A stretch of 64,000 bases of DNA, taken from positions 11,986 through 75,985 of the forward strand of contig URZO01000012.1 in the NCBI GenBank assembly GCA_900552465.1. The letters are read 5' to 3'. Positions 18,737-27,447 of this stretch are shown piece after piece. Numbering within the stretch: the stretch's first letter is position 1; every line of letters starts with the position of its first letter. The position numbers were made by a program, and so were the translations under genes. The notes beneath the pieces are model-generated. The model saw nothing but the letters and a program-made list of their open reading frames with translations, was not told the DNA's origin and did no database searches. The stretch is from an uncultured Parabacteroides sp. Its GTDB lineage: Bacteria > Bacteroidota > Bacteroidia > Bacteroidales > Tannerellaceae.

Positions 18737-20086
18737 ATGATTGAACTGACGAAAGAATACATAGAGAACCTGAAAGACATCATCAATGAAAAGGATGACG
18801 CGAAGATCAAGGAGATCCTGAACGAGTTATACCCGGCCGATATAGCCGAACTGTATCAGGAACTCGACTTGCAGGAAGCGATCTACCTTTACCTCCTGAT
18901 GGATGGCGAAAAGGCGGCGGACGTGTTGATGGAACTGGACGAAGAAGACCGTCACAAGTTACTGAAAGAGCTTCCGAACGAGCTGATCGCCAAACGCTTC
19001 GTGGACAACATGGAGACCGACGACGCCGTAGACCTGATGCGCGAGTTGGACGAAGACACCCAGGAAGAGATTCTTTCGCATATCGAAGACGTGGAGCAGG
19101 CCGGAGACATCGTCGACCTGTTGAAATACGACGAAGACACTGCCGGCGGTTTGATGGGTACGGAAATGATCGTGGTAAACGAGAACTGGAGTATGCCCAA
19201 ATGCATCGACGAGATGCGTAAACAAGCCGAAGACATGGACGAGATCTATTACGTATATGTAGTAGACGACGACGAACGCCTGCGCGGAGTGCTCCAGCTC
19301 CAGAAACTGATCACCAACCCTTCCGTCTCGAAGATCAAGCATGTGATGAAGAAAGACCCGATCTCCGTCCGCGACAGTGACAGCATCGAGGAGGTGACCG
19401 AGACGATCGAGAAATACGACCTTGTAGCCCTGCCGGTTGTCGACAGTATCGGGCGCCTGGTCGGACGCATCACCATTGACGACGTCATGGATGAAGTACG
19501 CGAACAACACGAACGTGACTACCAGTTGGCATCCGGTATCTCGCAAGACGTGGAGACTTCGGATAACGTCTTTACCCAGACGGCAGCCCGCCTTCCCTGG
19601 CTGTTGATCGGTATGATAGGCGGTATCGGCAACTCCCTCATTTTAGGGAATTTCGAAGGCAACTTTGCCGCCAACCCCAAAATGGCACTCTTCATTCCGC
19701 TTATCGGCGGAACCGGCGGTAACGTCGGAATCCAATCGTCAGCAATCGTCGTACAAGGCCTGGCAAACAATAGCCTGAAAGAGGGCGACATCCTGCCCCA
19801 AATCCTGAAAGAAGCGGTAGTATCACTGATAAATGCCAGTATCATCAGCCTGGTCGTATTTGTCTACAACTTCTTTATGTTAGGAGACCGGGGCATTACG
19901 GCATCCGTATCCCTCAGCCTGTTTGCCGTCGTGATGTTTGCCAGTATTTTCGGCACGCTGGTGCCCATGACACTCGACAAGCTGAAGATCGACCCGGCTT
20001 TGGCTACCGGCCCGTTTATTACCATTACAAACGACATTATCGGGATGATGATTTACATGTTTATTACGTCTACGTTGGCCAGATAG
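18737..20086 (+). CDS. mgtE: MgtE-type magnesium transporter
   Basis: 449 residues, the standard length. Domains in order: an acidic N-terminal superhelical domain (about 1-130, with repeated LxELDEED-like turns), two CBS domains (about 130-255, including LPVVDSIGRLVGRITIDDVMDEV), a connecting helix and a five-helix membrane domain from about residue 275. The pore signature is present as GGTGGNVGIQSSAIVVQGLA. The cytosolic domains sense Mg2+ and close the channel when it is plentiful. It is 33 nt downstream of rsmA, likely co-transcribed. Confidence 0.95.
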   Translation: MIELTKEYIENLKDIINEKDDAKIKEILNELYPADIAELYQELDLQEAIYLYLLMDGEKAADVLMELDEEDRHKLLKELPNELIAKRFVDNMETDDAVDLMRELDEDTQEEILSHIEDVEQAGDIVDLLKYDEDTAGGLMGTEMIVVNENWSMPKCIDEMRKQAEDMDEIYYVYVVDDDERLRGVLQLQKLITNPSVSKIKHVMKKDPISVRDSDSIEEVTETIEKYDLVALPVVDSIGRLVGRITIDDVMDEVREQHERDYQLASGISQDVETSDNVFTQTAARLPWLLIGMIGGIGNSLILGNFEGNFAANPKMALFIPLIGGTGGNVGIQSSAIVVQGLANNSLKEGDILPQILKEAVVSLINASIISLVVFVYNFFMLGDRGITASVSLSLFAVVMFASIFGTLVPMTLDKLKIDPALATGPFITITNDIIGMMIYMFITSTLAR

Positions 20087-20097
20087 TTAAATATTCC

Positions 20098-20136
20098 ATG
20101 TTGTAGAACATATTTACGACATAGGTATTATCTTTG
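20098..20136 (+). promoter_or_regulatory. Putative lrgAB promoter with adjacent short palindrome
   Basis: A -7 box TATCTTTG (20129-20136) lies 28 nt before the first ATG. Upstream, ATGTTGTAGAACAT (20098-20111) is an inverted repeat with 5-nt arms at about the position of an upstream operator or activator site. Confidence 0.4.
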
Positions 20137-20164
20137 CAACGGTTATCTAAAAGACAGTAAAGAC

Positions 20165-20515
20165 ATGCTAATAGAAGCATTTTACATCCTCTTCTTCTAT
20201 TTTACAGGAGAGTTTATCAGTTATTTCATCGACGGGTTCATTCCGGGCAGCGTAATCGGGATGGTATTGTTATTTCTGGCATTGGCATTCAAAGCCGTCA
20301 AGCCTAACAAAGTAAAGAGACTCTCGACTCTCCTGACCGAGAATATGGGATTGTTTTTCCTTCCGGCGGGCGTAGGCTTGATGAATTCATTGGGGATTAT
20401 CTCCAAATACTGGGTTGTGATCGTTACGGCATCCGTCGTCAGCACGATACTGGTTATCGCCAGCGTGGCTCTGATCCAGCAAAAGTTAGGGAAGGAGGCC
20501 GGCAAACATGAATAA
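20165..20515 (+). CDS. lrgA: CidA/LrgA family membrane protein
   Basis: 116 residues with about four membrane helices, matching the small LrgA/CidA family: early GEFISYFIDGFIPGSVIGMVLLFLAL, then LLTENMGLFFLPAGVGLM. The family is described as holin-like and is linked to murein hydrolase control and, in newer work, to export of small metabolites such as pyruvate. It overlaps the lrgB start by 8 nt, so the two subunits are translationally coupled. The lrg name is by family; cid paralogues are not distinguishable. Confidence 0.9.
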   Translation: MLIEAFYILFFYFTGEFISYFIDGFIPGSVIGMVLLFLALAFKAVKPNKVKRLSTLLTENMGLFFLPAGVGLMNSLGIISKYWVVIVTASVVSTILVIASVALIQQKLGKEAGKHE

Positions 20516-21206
20516 CCTGGCGCAGTCGGAGGTCTTTTCCCTTACGTTGGTGGTCGGCACTTACCTCGCATCGCTGACGCTCTACAGGAAAACACGCATC
20601 AGCCTGTTACATCCGCTTATCACTTCCATATTAGTCATTATCGTCGTACTGAAGACGATGAATATCGAATATGAATCCTTCCAGAAAGGCAGCCACCTGA
20701 TCCATTTCCTGCTGGGACCGTCGGTCGTGGCGCTCGGATATGTGCTTTACGAACAAATCCAGTATCTGAAGGGGAATGTCATATCGATCCTGACCTCCGT
20801 CTTTGTAGGAGCGATCGTCGGGATTGTCAGCGTCATCGTTATCGGCAAGTTGATGGGGGCAGATGCGGCATTGGTCGCCACCCTCGAACCGAAATCGGTT
20901 ACGACGCCTATCGCGATGGGTATTGCCGAGAAATCGGGAGGCATACCTTCGCTGACGGCAGTTATCGTGGTCGCAGTCGGGATATTCGGCAGTATCGTCG
21001 GGCCGTTCGTCATGAAGGTGTTAGGCATCGAGAGCCGCATTGCCAAAGGGTTGGCGTTGGGGGCATCTTCGCATGGCGTCGGGACATCCGTTGCCATTCA
21101 GATCGGGGCCGTGGAAGGAGCGTTGAGCGGACTGGCGATCGGACTGATGGGTATTATGACGGCAATTCTCGTCCCGGTTATCAGTTTTATTATCTCGCTA
21201 TTCTAA
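20508..21206 (+). CDS. lrgB: LrgB family membrane protein
   Basis: 232 residues with about six to seven hydrophobic segments, the normal size for LrgB/CidB. The conserved block LEPKSVTTPIAMGIAEKSGG (residues ~125-144) and GLALGASSHGVGTSVAIQIG (~184-203) are clear. It pairs with LrgA in a membrane complex. A purine-rich ribosome site (GGAGG, about 20495) precedes its ATG inside lrgA. An imperfect terminator-like hairpin follows. Confidence 0.92.
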   Translation: MNNLAQSEVFSLTLVVGTYLASLTLYRKTRISLLHPLITSILVIIVVLKTMNIEYESFQKGSHLIHFLLGPSVVALGYVLYEQIQYLKGNVISILTSVFVGAIVGIVSVIVIGKLMGADAALVATLEPKSVTTPIAMGIAEKSGGIPSLTAVIVVAVGIFGSIVGPFVMKVLGIESRIAKGLALGASSHGVGTSVAIQIGAVEGALSGLAIGLMGIMTAILVPVISFIISLF

Positions 21207-21232
21207 GCAGATCATCACCTGACTCATGCTCT

Positions 21233-21260
21233 TTGCAAATCATATCAAACTGATTTGCAA
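21233..21260. terminator. Hairpin after lrgB
   Basis: Perfect 10-nt arms TTGCAAATCA and TGATTTGCAA with an 8-nt loop, 27 nt past the lrgB stop. There is no T run directly after it, so a role as an RNA 3' end or as a binding site near the efp promoter are both possible. Confidence 0.45.
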
Positions 21261-21290
21261 CCCATTTCCAAATAAAAAAGCAGAAGTTTA

Positions 21291-21321
21291 TTGTTACTTT
21301 AAGAGGAAAACACTACTTTTG
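21291..21321 (+). promoter_or_regulatory. Promoter of efp
   Basis: TTG (21291-21293), 20 nt, then TACTTTTG (21314-21321). It is the best -33/-7 match in the window, 55 nt upstream of the efp ATG. Confidence 0.65.
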
Positions 21322-21376
21322 CACCCAAAATCCATCACGAGATAAATTAACAATATATAATATAAAGCACATAAGT

Positions 21377-21940
21377 ATGATTAATTCACAGGACATTAAG
21401 AAAGGAACATGTATCCGTCTGGACGGTAAACTCTATTTCTGCGTCGATTTTCTTCACGTAAAACCGGGAAAAGGTAATACGATTATGCGTACAACACTGA
21501 AAGACGTTGTAAAAGGCGGTCAGATCGAACGTCGTTTCAACATCGGTGAAAAGCTGGAAGACGTACGTGTAGAACGTCGCCCGTACCAATACACATATCA
21601 GGAAGGTGAACACTATCACTTCATGAACCAGGAAACGTATGACGACGTGATCATCGACAAAGACCTGATCAACGGTGTAGACTTCATGATCGAAGGCCAG
21701 ATGGTAGACGTGGTTTCAGACGCTTCGACCGAAACAGTCCTGTTCGCAGATATGCCTGTAAAGGTTCAGTTGAAGGTAACTTATACAGAACCGGGTATCA
21801 AGGGTGATACAGCAACCAACACACTGAAACCTGCTACGGTTGAATCAGGTGCGGAAGTTCGTGTTCCTTTGTTCATCGAAGAAGGCGAAACGATCGAAAT
21901 CAACACACAGGATGGTTCTTATGTAGGACGTATCCGGTAA
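21377..21940 (+). CDS. efp: Translation elongation factor P
   Basis: 187 residues, standard three-domain EF-P. It binds stalled ribosomes between the P and E sites and relieves stalling at proline runs. The N-terminal KOW-like domain has KPGKGNTIMRT, with Lys32 at the loop tip that reaches the peptidyl-transferase centre; whether and how it is modified here is not shown. The middle OB domain includes VKVTYTEPGIKGDTATNTLKPATVESG, close to the EF-P signature, and the protein ends DGSYVGRIR. The gene is monocistronic, between a good promoter and a 16-bp hairpin terminator. Confidence 0.97.
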   Translation: MINSQDIKKGTCIRLDGKLYFCVDFLHVKPGKGNTIMRTTLKDVVKGGQIERRFNIGEKLEDVRVERRPYQYTYQEGEHYHFMNQETYDDVIIDKDLINGVDFMIEGQMVDVVSDASTETVLFADMPVKVQLKVTYTEPGIKGDTATNTLKPATVESGAEVRVPLFIEEGETIEINTQDGSYVGRIR

Positions 21941-21950
21941 TACAGGTGAA

Positions 21951-21994
21951 AGTTGAAAGGTGAAAGTTATATCTAAGTCTTTCACCTTTCAACT
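21951..21994 (+). terminator. Strong hairpin terminator of efp
   Basis: Perfect 16-nt arms (AGTTGAAAGGTGAAAG at 21951-21966 and its complement at 21979-21994) with a 12-nt loop, 10 nt past the efp stop. The following DNA is only moderately T-rich. Confidence 0.75.
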
Positions 21995-22023
21995 CTCCAC
22001 TTTTAACTAAATAAACTTTTGCT

Positions 22024-22704
22024 ATGAAAATAAAAGAATGGGCCGAAGAAGATCGTCCGCGCGAAAAAATGTTATTGAAAGGTATTGCGTCTCTTAGCGA
22101 TGCCGAACTGCTTGCCATCCTGATCGGCACAGGAAACAGCCACGAGACGGCTGTCCAGTTGTCACAACGCATCCTCCACTCCGTCGATAATAATCTGAAC
22201 GCTTTAGGTAAACTATCCGTCAAAGAGCTGATGTCCAAATTCAAAGGCATCGGACAGGTAAAAGCAATCATCATCAATGCAGCACTCGAACTGGGGAAAC
22301 GCCGCGGAAGCAGCGATCCCGTCCAACGCCCGGAAATCCGGAGCAGCCACGACACATTCCGCCTCCTTCATCCCCTACTCTGCGACCTTCCGCACGAAGA
22401 GCTATGGGTCTTACTTCTCAACCGCTCTTCCCAGGTTATCGAAAAAGTCAAAATCAGCCAGGGAGGGACAGGAGGAGCTTCCGCCGACCTGCGCCTGATT
22501 CTGAAAGCGGCAATCAGTGCGCTTGCGACAAACATCATCCTCTGCCACAACCATCCTTCGGGAAGCATCCGCCCCAGCCGGGAAGACGACCAATTGACAC
22601 AACGACTTAAAAACGCTGCCCGGCAAGTCGACATAAACCTGCTGGATCATATTATTATTGGCGACGGCAGCTATTACAGCTATTCGGACGAAGGAAAACT
22701 CTGA
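22024..22704 (+). CDS. radC: RadC/JAB-domain protein
   Basis: 226 residues. An N-terminal helix-hairpin-helix region (about 1-95, with GIGQVKAIIINAALELGKRR) is followed by an MPN/JAB domain carrying the metallo-site HNHPSG and a downstream acidic pair in SREDDQL, in the JAMM spacing H-x-H-x10-D. The historic link to DNA repair is doubtful; JAMM chemistry suggests a metal-dependent hydrolase, and many relatives travel with mobile DNA, but this is a chromosomal-type copy between housekeeping genes. It starts 84 nt after efp, beyond the terminator. Confidence 0.92.
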   Translation: MKIKEWAEEDRPREKMLLKGIASLSDAELLAILIGTGNSHETAVQLSQRILHSVDNNLNALGKLSVKELMSKFKGIGQVKAIIINAALELGKRRGSSDPVQRPEIRSSHDTFRLLHPLLCDLPHEELWVLLLNRSSQVIEKVKISQGGTGGASADLRLILKAAISALATNIILCHNHPSGSIRPSREDDQLTQRLKNAARQVDINLLDHIIIGDGSYYSYSDEGKL

Positions 22705-22723
22705 GGAATTGAAAATTATTTAG

Positions 22724-22731
22724 TATGTTTG
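22724..22731 (+). promoter_or_regulatory. Putative -7 box before the SufT-like gene
   Basis: TATGTTTG, matching TAnnTTTG, 18 nt upstream of the ATG at 22750. It suggests that the SufT-like gene and lpxH have their own start of transcription. Confidence 0.4.
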
Positions 22732-22749
22732 TATTCAAATTGAACAAAG

Positions 22750-23067
22750 ATGAACAACGAATTCCTCCAAACTGAAGAAGCGATTGTCGCCATGCTTAAA
22801 ACCGTGTACGATCCGGAGATTCCGGTGAACGTGTACGATCTTGGCCTGATCTATAATATAGAGGTAGACGATGAGAAGAACGTTCGCATCGACATGACCC
22901 TCACCGCCCCCAATTGCCCGGCAGCTGACTTTATCATTGAAGACGTCCGCATGAAGATCGAATCTGTCGAAGGCGTGAACAATGTGGAAATAAACCTTGT
23001 GTTCGAACCTGAATGGGACAAAGATATGATGTCCGAAGAGGCTAAACTGGAATTAGGTTTCTTATAA
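22750..23067 (+). CDS. DUF59/MIP18 family iron-sulfur assembly protein (SufT-like)
   Basis: 105 residues, a single DUF59 domain. It shows the family core VYDPEIPVNVYDLGLIYNI (residues ~19-37) and TLTAPNCPAADFIIEDV, with the conserved cysteine Cys57. In bacteria such proteins help mature or deliver Fe-S clusters to client proteins in the cytoplasm, often beside suf genes. Here it is 18 nt upstream of lpxH, an arrangement I read as a shared transcript without functional meaning. Fe-S clients in this window include the class I fumarase. Confidence 0.9.
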   Translation: MNNEFLQTEEAIVAMLKTVYDPEIPVNVYDLGLIYNIEVDDEKNVRIDMTLTAPNCPAADFIIEDVRMKIESVEGVNNVEINLVFEPEWDKDMMSEEAKLELGFL

Positions 23068-23085
23068 TATACGCCCGGCAGAGAC

Positions 23086-23871
23086 ATGAGTTCCCTTCGA
23101 AAGAAAATATATTTTGCTTCGGATGCTCATCTGGGCGCCCGTTTCCATAAAGACCCGCTTGCCGTCGAAAAGAGGCTCGTACGCTGGCTGGACAGCATCA
23201 AGGACGAGGCGATGGCAATCTATTTCCTGGGGGATATGTTCGATTACTGGTACGAATACAAATATGTCGTACCCAAAGGCTTTGTCCGTTTCTTAGGCAA
23301 GCTGGCGGAGTTATCGGACAGCGGGGTGGAAATCCATATCTTTATCGGCAACCACGACATCTGGATGTTCGACTACCTGCCGAAAGAGATCGGAGCGATT
23401 ATCCACCGGGACGTACTTACGGTGGACCTCTTAGGCAAACGTTTCTTTCTCGGACACGGCGACGAGGTCGATGATCGCAGTAAGGGATTCCGCTTTATCC
23501 GCGCCCTTTTCCGTAATAAATTCTGCCAATGGCTGTATGCAGGCATCCATCCCCGGTGGACATTCGGCTTTGCCCTCGGCTGGTCGCTCAGTAGCCGCAA
23601 AAGCGGATTGAAGAAGCATCGGACAAGCGAAGCTGCCGAATACCAGGGAGAGGATCACGAATACATGGTCCTTTTTGCAAAAGAATATCTCCGGACGCAC
23701 CCCGACATCAACTTCTTTATCTTCGGCCACCGCCACATCATGCTCGACCTGATGCTCTCGCGCACGTCCCGCCTCCTGATTGCCGGAGACTGGATGCATC
23801 TTTTCTCCTACATCGTATGGGACGGCGAAAACCTCTTTATGGAGCAGTTCGAGGCGGAACAGACTTCCTGA
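23086..23871 (+). CDS. lpxH: UDP-2,3-diacylglucosamine diphosphatase LpxH
   Basis: 261 residues, a calcineurin-like phosphoesterase. It hydrolyses UDP-2,3-diacylglucosamine to lipid X and UMP at the membrane surface in lipid A synthesis. Metal ligands appear in order: FASDAHLGAR, FLGDMFDYWYEY, FIGNHDIWMFD, GHGDEVDDR and FGHRHIMLD. A helical insertion (about 130-185) forms the lipid-binding cap. The stop is followed immediately by a run of ~23-bp tandem repeats. Confidence 0.93.
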   Translation: MSSLRKKIYFASDAHLGARFHKDPLAVEKRLVRWLDSIKDEAMAIYFLGDMFDYWYEYKYVVPKGFVRFLGKLAELSDSGVEIHIFIGNHDIWMFDYLPKEIGAIIHRDVLTVDLLGKRFFLGHGDEVDDRSKGFRFIRALFRNKFCQWLYAGIHPRWTFGFALGWSLSSRKSGLKKHRTSEAAEYQGEDHEYMVLFAKEYLRTHPDINFFIFGHRHIMLDLMLSRTSRLLIAGDWMHLFSYIVWDGENLFMEQFEAEQTS

Positions 23872-23965
23872 AAAAAGACTGGCATCGCTTCCGAAAAAGG
23901 TTGGCATCGCTTCTGAAAAAGACTGGCATCGCTTTCCAAAAAGGTAGGCATCCTTTTGTCCGACG
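23868..23965. repeat. Four tandem ~22-24 bp units after lpxH
   Basis: The units all contain AAAAAG, then (A/G)(C/T)TGGCATCGCTT in units 1-3, with the fourth degenerate (GGTAGGCATCCTTTT). Units 1 and 3 share GACTGG and unit 2 has GGTTGG. The array starts at the lpxH stop codon and lies in the gap before the convergent glycoside hydrolase gene. Dyad symmetry inside units is weak (AAAG and CTTT ends). Confidence 0.8.
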
Positions 23966-24038
23966 GCTCACGGGCCATATTTTACGAGACAGGAGCGAGA
24001 AAAAACGGGACGGGAGCCATAATTCCGCAGTCCGAATA

Positions 24039-26057
24039 CTATTTTTTCCAGCAAACAACCAATGTTTCCTCCGGATGGACAGTCAGGATATCACCGTCTA
24101 TCGAACCGTTTTTATCGGCGAAAAGGACTTCTGGTGCGCGCTTCTTACCGTCTGTCTGTAAAGCGATCGTTTGCAAAGCACCTGATTTATTGACGACCAC
24201 AGCGATATAAGCGTCTTTCGTCTCGGACACCTTCATCAGGACGTCTTTATGATAGGTTTTAAAGGAACAGGGCAAGCGGTCCGTATTGCATTCCTGCCGC
24301 ACCCAACCGGCAAGCGGCGCGCCGTCCCCTTTCCAGGCACCGCTACCCAACAGACCCGGAACCCAGACAACTTCTCCCTTCCCGTAAGCAAAGCGGGATG
24401 CCAGCGGAAGCTCTCCTTCCCCGCAAATCGTTTCAGCGCCTTTATCCGTGCGAATAAATCCCTTCCAACCATATCCCGGAACAGGCTGCTCGTATCCTTT
24501 CAGGCGGTACAGGTAAGGAGTGTCGATCCGTTTGAACTCGGAGATACAGCCGCCAAAGAGGTTCTTAAGAGAGAAGCCGGTCAACATCTGGTTATGGACA
24601 TCCCCGTCGTAGAAACCGGTCATTCCGTCTACAATCAGTTTTCCGCCCTTTTGTACGAAAGACTCTAACAACGGGACGTATGAAAGAGGCACAGCAATCT
24701 GGTGGGCCAGGATAATCGTTTGCCCCGTATAGTCCGGACGACTGAAATCATATTCTTCAAACGCCTTCAGGTTCGGGGTGATGCCACTCCCGGACAGAGC
24801 TTTGAAATAGCCCAGCATGTTGGTCATACACATGATACGCCCGTCTTCGGCGGCAGGCGTTCCCTTCGAAACAATATCCTCCGTCCAGAGAGACTCGCGG
24901 ATATAGACGATGCTGATCCCCGGATCCAGTTTCTTCGCCTCCGAGAAGAGCGTTTTATGCTGTTTCAGACAGTTGCCTACCTCGGCAACGGCAGCCACCC
25001 GATCCGTAGGCTGGTGCTGGAAGTCGAGCAAAGCCCATTCTCCCGACTCGATGCCCGATGCACGCGGGTTAAGCGACCAGAAGATCGCGCCTTTCCCTTC
25101 CGTACCCATCACGATCCAGAGCCATTGCGTGATCTCTTCCTTTGTCGGGCACATGGCACGGGCGCCGCTATAGGTATTGTTGCCCCCCTGCACCTCCGTC
25201 ATCAGCCAAGGCAGTTCCCCGGCGCCGGACAGCAGCAGTTCGCAGTCGGCAGACATCGCTAAGCTGTATTCTTCGCGCGGGAAAAGGGTAAAATGCCAGC
25301 TGGCATGGGCCGAACCGCCCAGACTGTTCAGGAAACGACGCCACTCGGGGAAGTTATATTCCGTTATATTCGAGAAAATAGCATGATTATTGACATGCAG
25401 GTGTATATTCTTATCGTACTTGCGCACTTCGGAAGCAATCCAGCCGAGCATCCAGGTTGTCATGTAGTTCATGAAACGTTTATCCTGCAAATCGACCAGC
25501 ACCGGATACCCGTTTTCCAGATATTCCGCTTGCGGATGCTGTCTGTTCCACTCCCGGCGCATCTGGCGCGAGAACTCATTGTCTTTCAGCCCTCCGCCCG
25601 GCTCATTGATCAGCACCCAAGCATACAGGGACTTGAACTGTTTGAAATGAGTCGTCATCTGCTTGATATATTCGGCAAAGGTATTCAACTGTGCACGGCT
25701 CTCCGGAAACTTCCAGCCTCCGATATCCGTCTTGTCTGTCAGTGGAAAGAATGTCCCGATAATCTTGATATCATACTTCTCCGCCAGGCGGAAAGCGCGG
25801 TCGAAGAGAGAGAAATCCCAACCGCCGGGTTTACGCATATACGATTCGAACATACGGATGCGGCAAACCGACATCCCGTTGTCGTGCATTGTCCGGAACC
25901 AGCCTTCCGTCTCCTCCTCCGTCTGTCCGGGCTCGATAAAGACCTGCGCTCCCAACAACGGATAATCGTCTGCGGGAATCGTCTGCTGTGCCTCGGCACG
26001 TTCCGGCAACAGCCATGCTGCCAGCAATAAAAGGAGTAAGAACTTACAAGCTTTCAT
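24039..26057 (-). CDS. Secreted glycoside hydrolase, GH42-like (clan GH-A)
   Basis: 672 residues with a signal peptide (about 1-24, cleavage near AEAQQ), so periplasmic or exported. The first ~380 residues form a TIM barrel of the beta-galactosidase/GH42 type: Glu152 in YAWVLINEP is the likely acid/base and Glu288 in LPWLMTEVQGG the likely nucleophile. A trimerisation-like Rossmann domain (about 440-540, with FVQKGGKLIVDGMTGFYDGD) and a small C-terminal beta domain follow. The family removes terminal beta-galactosyl or related residues, but the substrate is not certain and subfamily assignment is tentative. The gene is monocistronic. Confidence 0.75.
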   Translation of the reverse strand: MKACKFLLLLLLAAWLLPERAEAQQTIPADDYPLLGAQVFIEPGQTEEETEGWFRTMHDNGMSVCRIRMFESYMRKPGGWDFSLFDRAFRLAEKYDIKIIGTFFPLTDKTDIGGWKFPESRAQLNTFAEYIKQMTTHFKQFKSLYAWVLINEPGGGLKDNEFSRQMRREWNRQHPQAEYLENGYPVLVDLQDKRFMNYMTTWMLGWIASEVRKYDKNIHLHVNNHAIFSNITEYNFPEWRRFLNSLGGSAHASWHFTLFPREEYSLAMSADCELLLSGAGELPWLMTEVQGGNNTYSGARAMCPTKEEITQWLWIVMGTEGKGAIFWSLNPRASGIESGEWALLDFQHQPTDRVAAVAEVGNCLKQHKTLFSEAKKLDPGISIVYIRESLWTEDIVSKGTPAAEDGRIMCMTNMLGYFKALSGSGITPNLKAFEEYDFSRPDYTGQTIILAHQIAVPLSYVPLLESFVQKGGKLIVDGMTGFYDGDVHNQMLTGFSLKNLFGGCISEFKRIDTPYLYRLKGYEQPVPGYGWKGFIRTDKGAETICGEGELPLASRFAYGKGEVVWVPGLLGSGAWKGDGAPLAGWVRQECNTDRLPCSFKTYHKDVLMKVSETKDAYIAVVVNKSGALQTIALQTDGKKRAPEVLFADKNGSIDGDILTVHPEETLVVCWKK

Positions 26058-26103
26058 GGTATGATATTGTATTTAAATGGTTTCCTGATCAATAAGAAGT
26101 TCC

Positions 26104-26111
26104 CAAAGATA
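26104..26111 (-). promoter_or_regulatory. Putative -7 box of the GH42-like gene
   Basis: Minus strand TATCTTTG, 46 nt upstream of the ATG at 26057. No clear -33 box was seen. Confidence 0.4.
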
Positions 26112-26150
26112 AACAAATAACGGACAATACGTGTCAAACAGACAAAAAAA

Positions 26151-26178
26151 GACTGCCCCAACCGGTGTCGGGGCAGTC
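26151..26178 (-). terminator. Rho-independent terminator of pta-ackA
   Basis: Perfect 9-bp GC-rich arms GACTGCCCC and GGGGCAGTC with a 10-nt loop, 45 nt past the ackA stop. A run of T residues follows on the minus strand. Confidence 0.92.
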
Positions 26179-26223
26179 TAAACACTAATCCTAATGTTTT
26201 GTAAGCTGTGAGGATTAGAATAA

Positions 26224-27423
26224 TTATTTATCTAATATTTCCATTGTATCGGCAGCGATCATGAACTCTTCGTCGGTCGGCACGACGATGATCGTCACCT
26301 TGCTGTCCGGCGTACTGATGACCATTTCTTCGCCACGCATACCTTCGTTCTTCTGAACGTCGATCTTCATACCCATGTATTCCATGTCTTCACATACGAC
26401 ACGACGGGTAGCCCACTGGTTTTCACCTACGCCACCTGTCCATACCAGGATATCGCAACCGCCCATGGCAGCAGCATAAGCACCGATATATTTCTTGATA
26501 CGGTAGTTGTAAACATCCAATGCCATGATGGCACGTTCGTTACCGGCAGCAACAGCCGCTTCGATCTCGCGCATATCGGACGAGATACCGGAAAGGCCGG
26601 CAACACCGCTCTTCTTATTGATCAGGTCGGACAAGCCTGCGCCGTCCATACCTTCCTTATCCATGATGAAAGATAAAGCGCCTGCATCTACATCTCCGCA
26701 ACGGGTACCCATCAGCAGACCTTCCACCGGAGTCAGTCCCATAGAAGTATCGACACACTTGCCATGGTCGACAGCGGCGATAGAACCTCCGTTGCCTACG
26801 TGAGCCGTGATGATCTTCTGTTCTTCGTAAGGAACACCTAAGATTTCACAGGCGCGACGGGATACATAACGGTGGCTTGTCCCGTGGAAACCGTAACGGC
26901 GTACACCGTATTTCGTGTACATTTCATACGGCAGACCATACATATAAGCCTTGCTCGGCATTGTCTGATGGAAAGCTGTGTCGAAGACTGCCACCTGGGG
27001 AATACCCGGAATCAGTGCTTCCATAGCGTCGATACCTTTCAGGTTAGCCGGGTTATGCAGCGGAGCCAGGTCGGAACATTCGATTACTTTGTTGAGCACA
27101 TCCTGGTCGATCTTCACGCTGGAAGCGAATTTCTCGCCGCCATGCACCACGCGATGGCCGACAGCGTCGATCTCCGTATATTCTTTAATACAGCCGTATG
27201 TCTTGTCAGTCAGGATGCTCAGGATAAATTCGATACCTTCCTTATGGCCGGGAATCTCTTTTTCCAGCACAACTTTCTTTCCGTCTTTGTCGGTCAGCTT
27301 CAGGAATGCGCCCGGCAGACCGATCTTTTCGATACCGCCCTGGGCCATCACTTCGCCGGATGTCATATCGAACAATTTATATTTGATGGAACTGCTACCG
27401 CAGTTTAATACTAAGACTTTCAT
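26224..27423 (-). CDS. ackA: Acetate kinase
   Basis: 399 residues, standard length. It converts acetyl phosphate and ADP to acetate and ATP in the cytoplasm, the ATP-yielding last step of acetate fermentation. Family features: MKVLVLNCGSSSIKYKLFD at the N-terminus (ASKHA fold), VFDTAFHQTMP, RYGFHGTSHRYVS, IITAHVGNGGSI (phosphate loop) and VWTGGVGEN near the C-terminus. It follows pta by 24 nt, forming the usual pta-ackA operon with a strong terminator after it. Confidence 0.97.
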   Translation of the reverse strand: MKVLVLNCGSSSIKYKLFDMTSGEVMAQGGIEKIGLPGAFLKLTDKDGKKVVLEKEIPGHKEGIEFILSILTDKTYGCIKEYTEIDAVGHRVVHGGEKFASSVKIDQDVLNKVIECSDLAPLHNPANLKGIDAMEALIPGIPQVAVFDTAFHQTMPSKAYMYGLPYEMYTKYGVRRYGFHGTSHRYVSRRACEILGVPYEEQKIITAHVGNGGSIAAVDHGKCVDTSMGLTPVEGLLMGTRCGDVDAGALSFIMDKEGMDGAGLSDLINKKSGVAGLSGISSDMREIEAAVAAGNERAIMALDVYNYRIKKYIGAYAAAMGGCDILVWTGGVGENQWATRRVVCEDMEYMGMKIDVQKNEGMRGEEMVISTPDSKVTIIVVPTDEEFMIAADTMEILDK

Positions 27424-27447
27424 GTTTGTAATGTGTGTTATTTGTTA

